Shown here in pieces: positions 62,120-64,000 of a stretch of DNA of 64,000 nucleotides. The notes under the pieces are model-generated. The model did not search any database. It saw only the letters and a program-made list of their open reading frames with translations, and was not told where the DNA came from. The number at the start of each line of letters is the position of its first letter. Position 1 is the first letter of the stretch. The translations under genes and the position numbers were made by a program. This stretch comes from Tahibacter soli (GTDB lineage: Bacteria; Pseudomonadota; Gammaproteobacteria; Xanthomonadales; Rhodanobacteraceae). Location: contig NZ_JAOVZO020000020.1 of NCBI RefSeq assembly GCF_025717065.2, positions 248,001-312,000 on the forward strand. The letters run 5' to 3'.

Positions 62120-64000
62120 GCCGCCTCGCGATGCTCGCGAAACTGCTGCCTTTTGCACCGCTGTACTTTGCGACGAATGCGGCAAGCGTGATCGCACGGT
62201 TTTTTCCGGGCCGCTGGCGCGCGCGGCCGCGCGACGACGGCGCGCAGCCGGGCATTTCGGTGATCGTGCCCGAACGCGGCACGCCCGATCTCCTCGACGA
62301 AACGCTCGCCGCGCTCGCCGCGGCGCTCGCCCGCATCGACGAGCCGCACCAGACGATCGTCGTCGTCAACGGCGCGCCGCGGGACGACTACCGCGAACTC
62401 GCCGCGCGCCATCCGGCCGTCGAATGGCGCTTCCACGACCGGCCTCTGGGCTACAACGGCGCGATCGACGACGGCTTGAAGGCGGTACGCCACGACTGGA
62501 CGTACCTCCTTAACAGCGATATGCGCCTGGACCCCGACGCGCTCGCCGAAGCGATGCGCTACCGCCGCGCGCACGTGTTCGCGATCACCTCGCAGATCTT
62601 CTTCGCCGATCCCGCGCGGCGGCGCGAGGAAACCGGCTGGTCCGACTTCCATGCGAACGCCTACGCGCCGGAAGTCTACGAACGCACGCCCGAGCCGGGC
62701 ACGCTCGCGCGCGGCAATCTGTATCCCGGCGGCGGCTCGTCGCTGTGCCGCACCGCGCCGCTGCGCCGCTACGTCAAAGGTTCGCGCGACTACGCGCCGT
62801 TCTACTGGGAAGACGCCGACTGGGGCATCCGCGCCTGGAGCGACGGCTACGAAGTGCTGTTCTGCCCGGCATCGCACGCGTGGCATCGCCATCGCGGCAC
62901 GGTCAACCGCTACTACGAACCCGGCGAAGTCGAGCGCGTGATCCATCGCAACGCGCTGCTGTTCGACCTGCGCCACGGCTGGACCGGCCGCGGCGCGCGC
63001 GCGCTGCTCACGCGCATCGCGCAGTGCGACGCCGCGACGCAGGCCGAACTGCGCGGCCCGGGCCTCGCCTGGCGCGCGTTCAGGGCGCGCCTGTCGACGC
63101 GGCGCGCGCAGCGCCGCGGTTTCGCGTTCGCGCATATCGCCACCGACAAGTACTACGCGCCCCCGCCGGCGCCGGCCGCACGCCGGCCGCGCGTGCTGCT
63201 CGTGTCGCCGTTCGCGCTGTTCCCGCCCGCGCACGGCGGCGCGCGGCGCATCGCCGAACTCGTGCAGCGGCTTTCGCCACAAGTGGATTTCGTGCTGCTC
63301 GGCGACGAACGCTCGCTGTACTCGGCGGCGTCCGAGCCGTGGTTCGAGAAGCTGTACGCGACGCATCTGATCGAAGGCCGCGGCCGCTGCGGCGGCGACG
63401 CGACGCCGAGCGGCCTCGTGCAGCGCATGGACAGCCACGCGTGGCCGCGCCTGCGCGGCGAAGTCGCGCGCCTCGCCGCGCTGTACGACATCGACATCGT
63501 GCAGGTCGAATTCATGGAACTGGCGCGCCTCGCGGAAGTCGACACCGGCCGCGCGCGGCGCCTGCTCGCGCTGCACGACGTGTACCTCACGGGCACGCCC
63601 GACTACGCGTGGACCGACGCGATCCAGCATGCGGCGATCGCGCGCTACGACGCGGTCACCGCCTGCTCGGCCGAGGACGCGGCATTGCTGACGCATCCGC
63701 ACGTCGCGCTGATCGGCAACGGCGCGGTCGACCGCCGCGCGCGCCGCACGCCGTCGCCGTCGCATGCGCACCTGTTGTTCATGGGACCGTTCCGCTACGC
63801 GCAGAACCTCGCCGGCATCCGCGAGTTTCTCGACCGCGCATGGCCCGCGCTCAAAGCGCGCATTCCCGACCTGCGGCTGACGATACTGGGCGGCGCCGAA
63901 TCGGCCGCGATCGCGCGCGACGACGCGCGCTTCGCGCAGCCCGGCGTCACGGTGGTCAGCGAATTCGTCGATCCCGAACCGTGGCTCGCCGGCGCGACGC
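62116..64000 (+). CDS. Two-domain glycosyltransferase (GT2 plus GT4-like), truncated by the window end
   Basis: At least 628 residues, no stop before 64000. Residues 1 to about 330 are a GT2 (GT-A) domain: SVIVPERGTPDLLDETL, YLLNSDMRLDPDALAEA with a D-x-D-like site, and FYWEDADWGIRAWSDGYEVL. A second module starting near residue 355 (RPRVLLVSPFALFPPAHGGA) opens like a GT4/GT-B glycosyltransferase, with LLFMGPFRYAQNLAGI later. An N-terminal hydrophobic segment (residues 9-30) may touch the membrane. Sugar specificity is unknown. Confidence 0.85.
   Translation, partial: MSRLAMLAKLLPFAPLYFATNAASVIARFFPGRWRARPRDDGAQPGISVIVPERGTPDLLDETLAALAAALARIDEPHQTIVVVNGAPRDDYRELAARHPAVEWRFHDRPLGYNGAIDDGLKAVRHDWTYLLNSDMRLDPDALAEAMRYRRAHVFAITSQIFFADPARRREETGWSDFHANAYAPEVYERTPEPGTLARGNLYPGGGSSLCRTAPLRRYVKGSRDYAPFYWEDADWGIRAWSDGYEVLFCPASHAWHRHRGTVNRYYEPGEVERVIHRNALLFDLRHGWTGRGARALLTRIAQCDAATQAELRGPGLAWRAFRARLSTRRAQRRGFAFAHIATDKYYAPPPAPAARRPRVLLVSPFALFPPAHGGARRIAELVQRLSPQVDFVLLGDERSLYSAASEPWFEKLYATHLIEGRGRCGGDATPSGLVQRMDSHAWPRLRGEVARLAALYDIDIVQVEFMELARLAEVDTGRARRLLALHDVYLTGTPDYAWTDAIQHAAIARYDAVTACSAEDAALLTHPHVALIGNGAVDRRARRTPSPSHAHLLFMGPFRYAQNLAGIREFLDRAWPALKARIPDLRLTILGGAESAAIARDDARFAQPGVTVVSEFVDPEPWLAGAT

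Overview
The window is chromosomal DNA from a high-GC gammaproteobacterium, most likely of the order Xanthomonadales (Lysobacterales). The evidence is gene order: glmM ... tpiA-secG-tRNA-Leu-nuoA..N-tRNA-fMet-rimP-nusA-infB-rbfA-truB-rpsO-pnp on the minus strand, and pyrG-kdsA-eno-ftsB/ispD-ispF-truD-surE-pcm-YqaA-nlpD-rpoS on the minus strand. Both match Xanthomonas-type chromosomes, and the intergenic repeat families are of the kind seen there. The genus cannot be fixed from the sequence; several accessory genes suggest a Rhodanobacteraceae-like relative.

Layout. (a) 1-4340, plus strand: five overlapping genes matching the Salmonella locus-tag families STM4015-STM4014-STM4013-STM4012-STM4011 (leucine-rich-repeat protein, ATP-grasp-like protein, alkaline-phosphatase-superfamily hydrolase, two radical SAM enzymes). 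To my knowledge this is a conserved set of unknown function, and it is the best candidate for an undescribed pathway here. (b) 4341-7541: a gene for a large exported beta-rich protein, bracketed by two inverted copies of a ~315-bp multi-hairpin repeat. (c) 7542-9660: phaE-phaC, a class III polyhydroxyalkanoate synthase. (d) 9775-19744: the RNA/translation block pnp, rpsO, truB, rbfA, infB, nusA, rimP and initiator tRNA, interrupted by an orphan ECF sigma factor on the other strand. (e) 19805-34497: the complete 14-gene NADH dehydrogenase I operon. (f) 34579-44416: tRNA-Leu, secG, tpiA, an SDR enzyme and a 2-oxoglutarate/Fe(II) oxygenase, glmM, a secreted subtilase, folP and ftsH. (g) 44428-57786: rlmE, yhbY, a Mth938-like gene, rpoS, nlpD, YqaA, pcm, surE, a Smr gene, a small lipoprotein, truD, ispF, a single frame joining FtsB to IspD, eno, kdsA and pyrG. 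(h) 57934-64000, plus strand: an M24 aminopeptidase, then a polysaccharide-type group (UDP-GlcNAc 2-epimerase, an alpha/alpha-toroid-like protein, a two-domain glycosyltransferase cut by the window end).

Most genes are core housekeeping and of expected length. The less ordinary points are the STM40xx group, the hairpin elements whose loops all expose GGA, the FtsB-IspD joint with its five-A tract, the over-long folP frame running into the subtilase gene, a TGC-N3-GCA palindrome in front of phaE, a hairpin terminator between tRNA-fMet and rimP, and REPIN-like doublets, one of which splits ispD from ispF. Because of the GC bias, many long antisense open frames exist and were left out.
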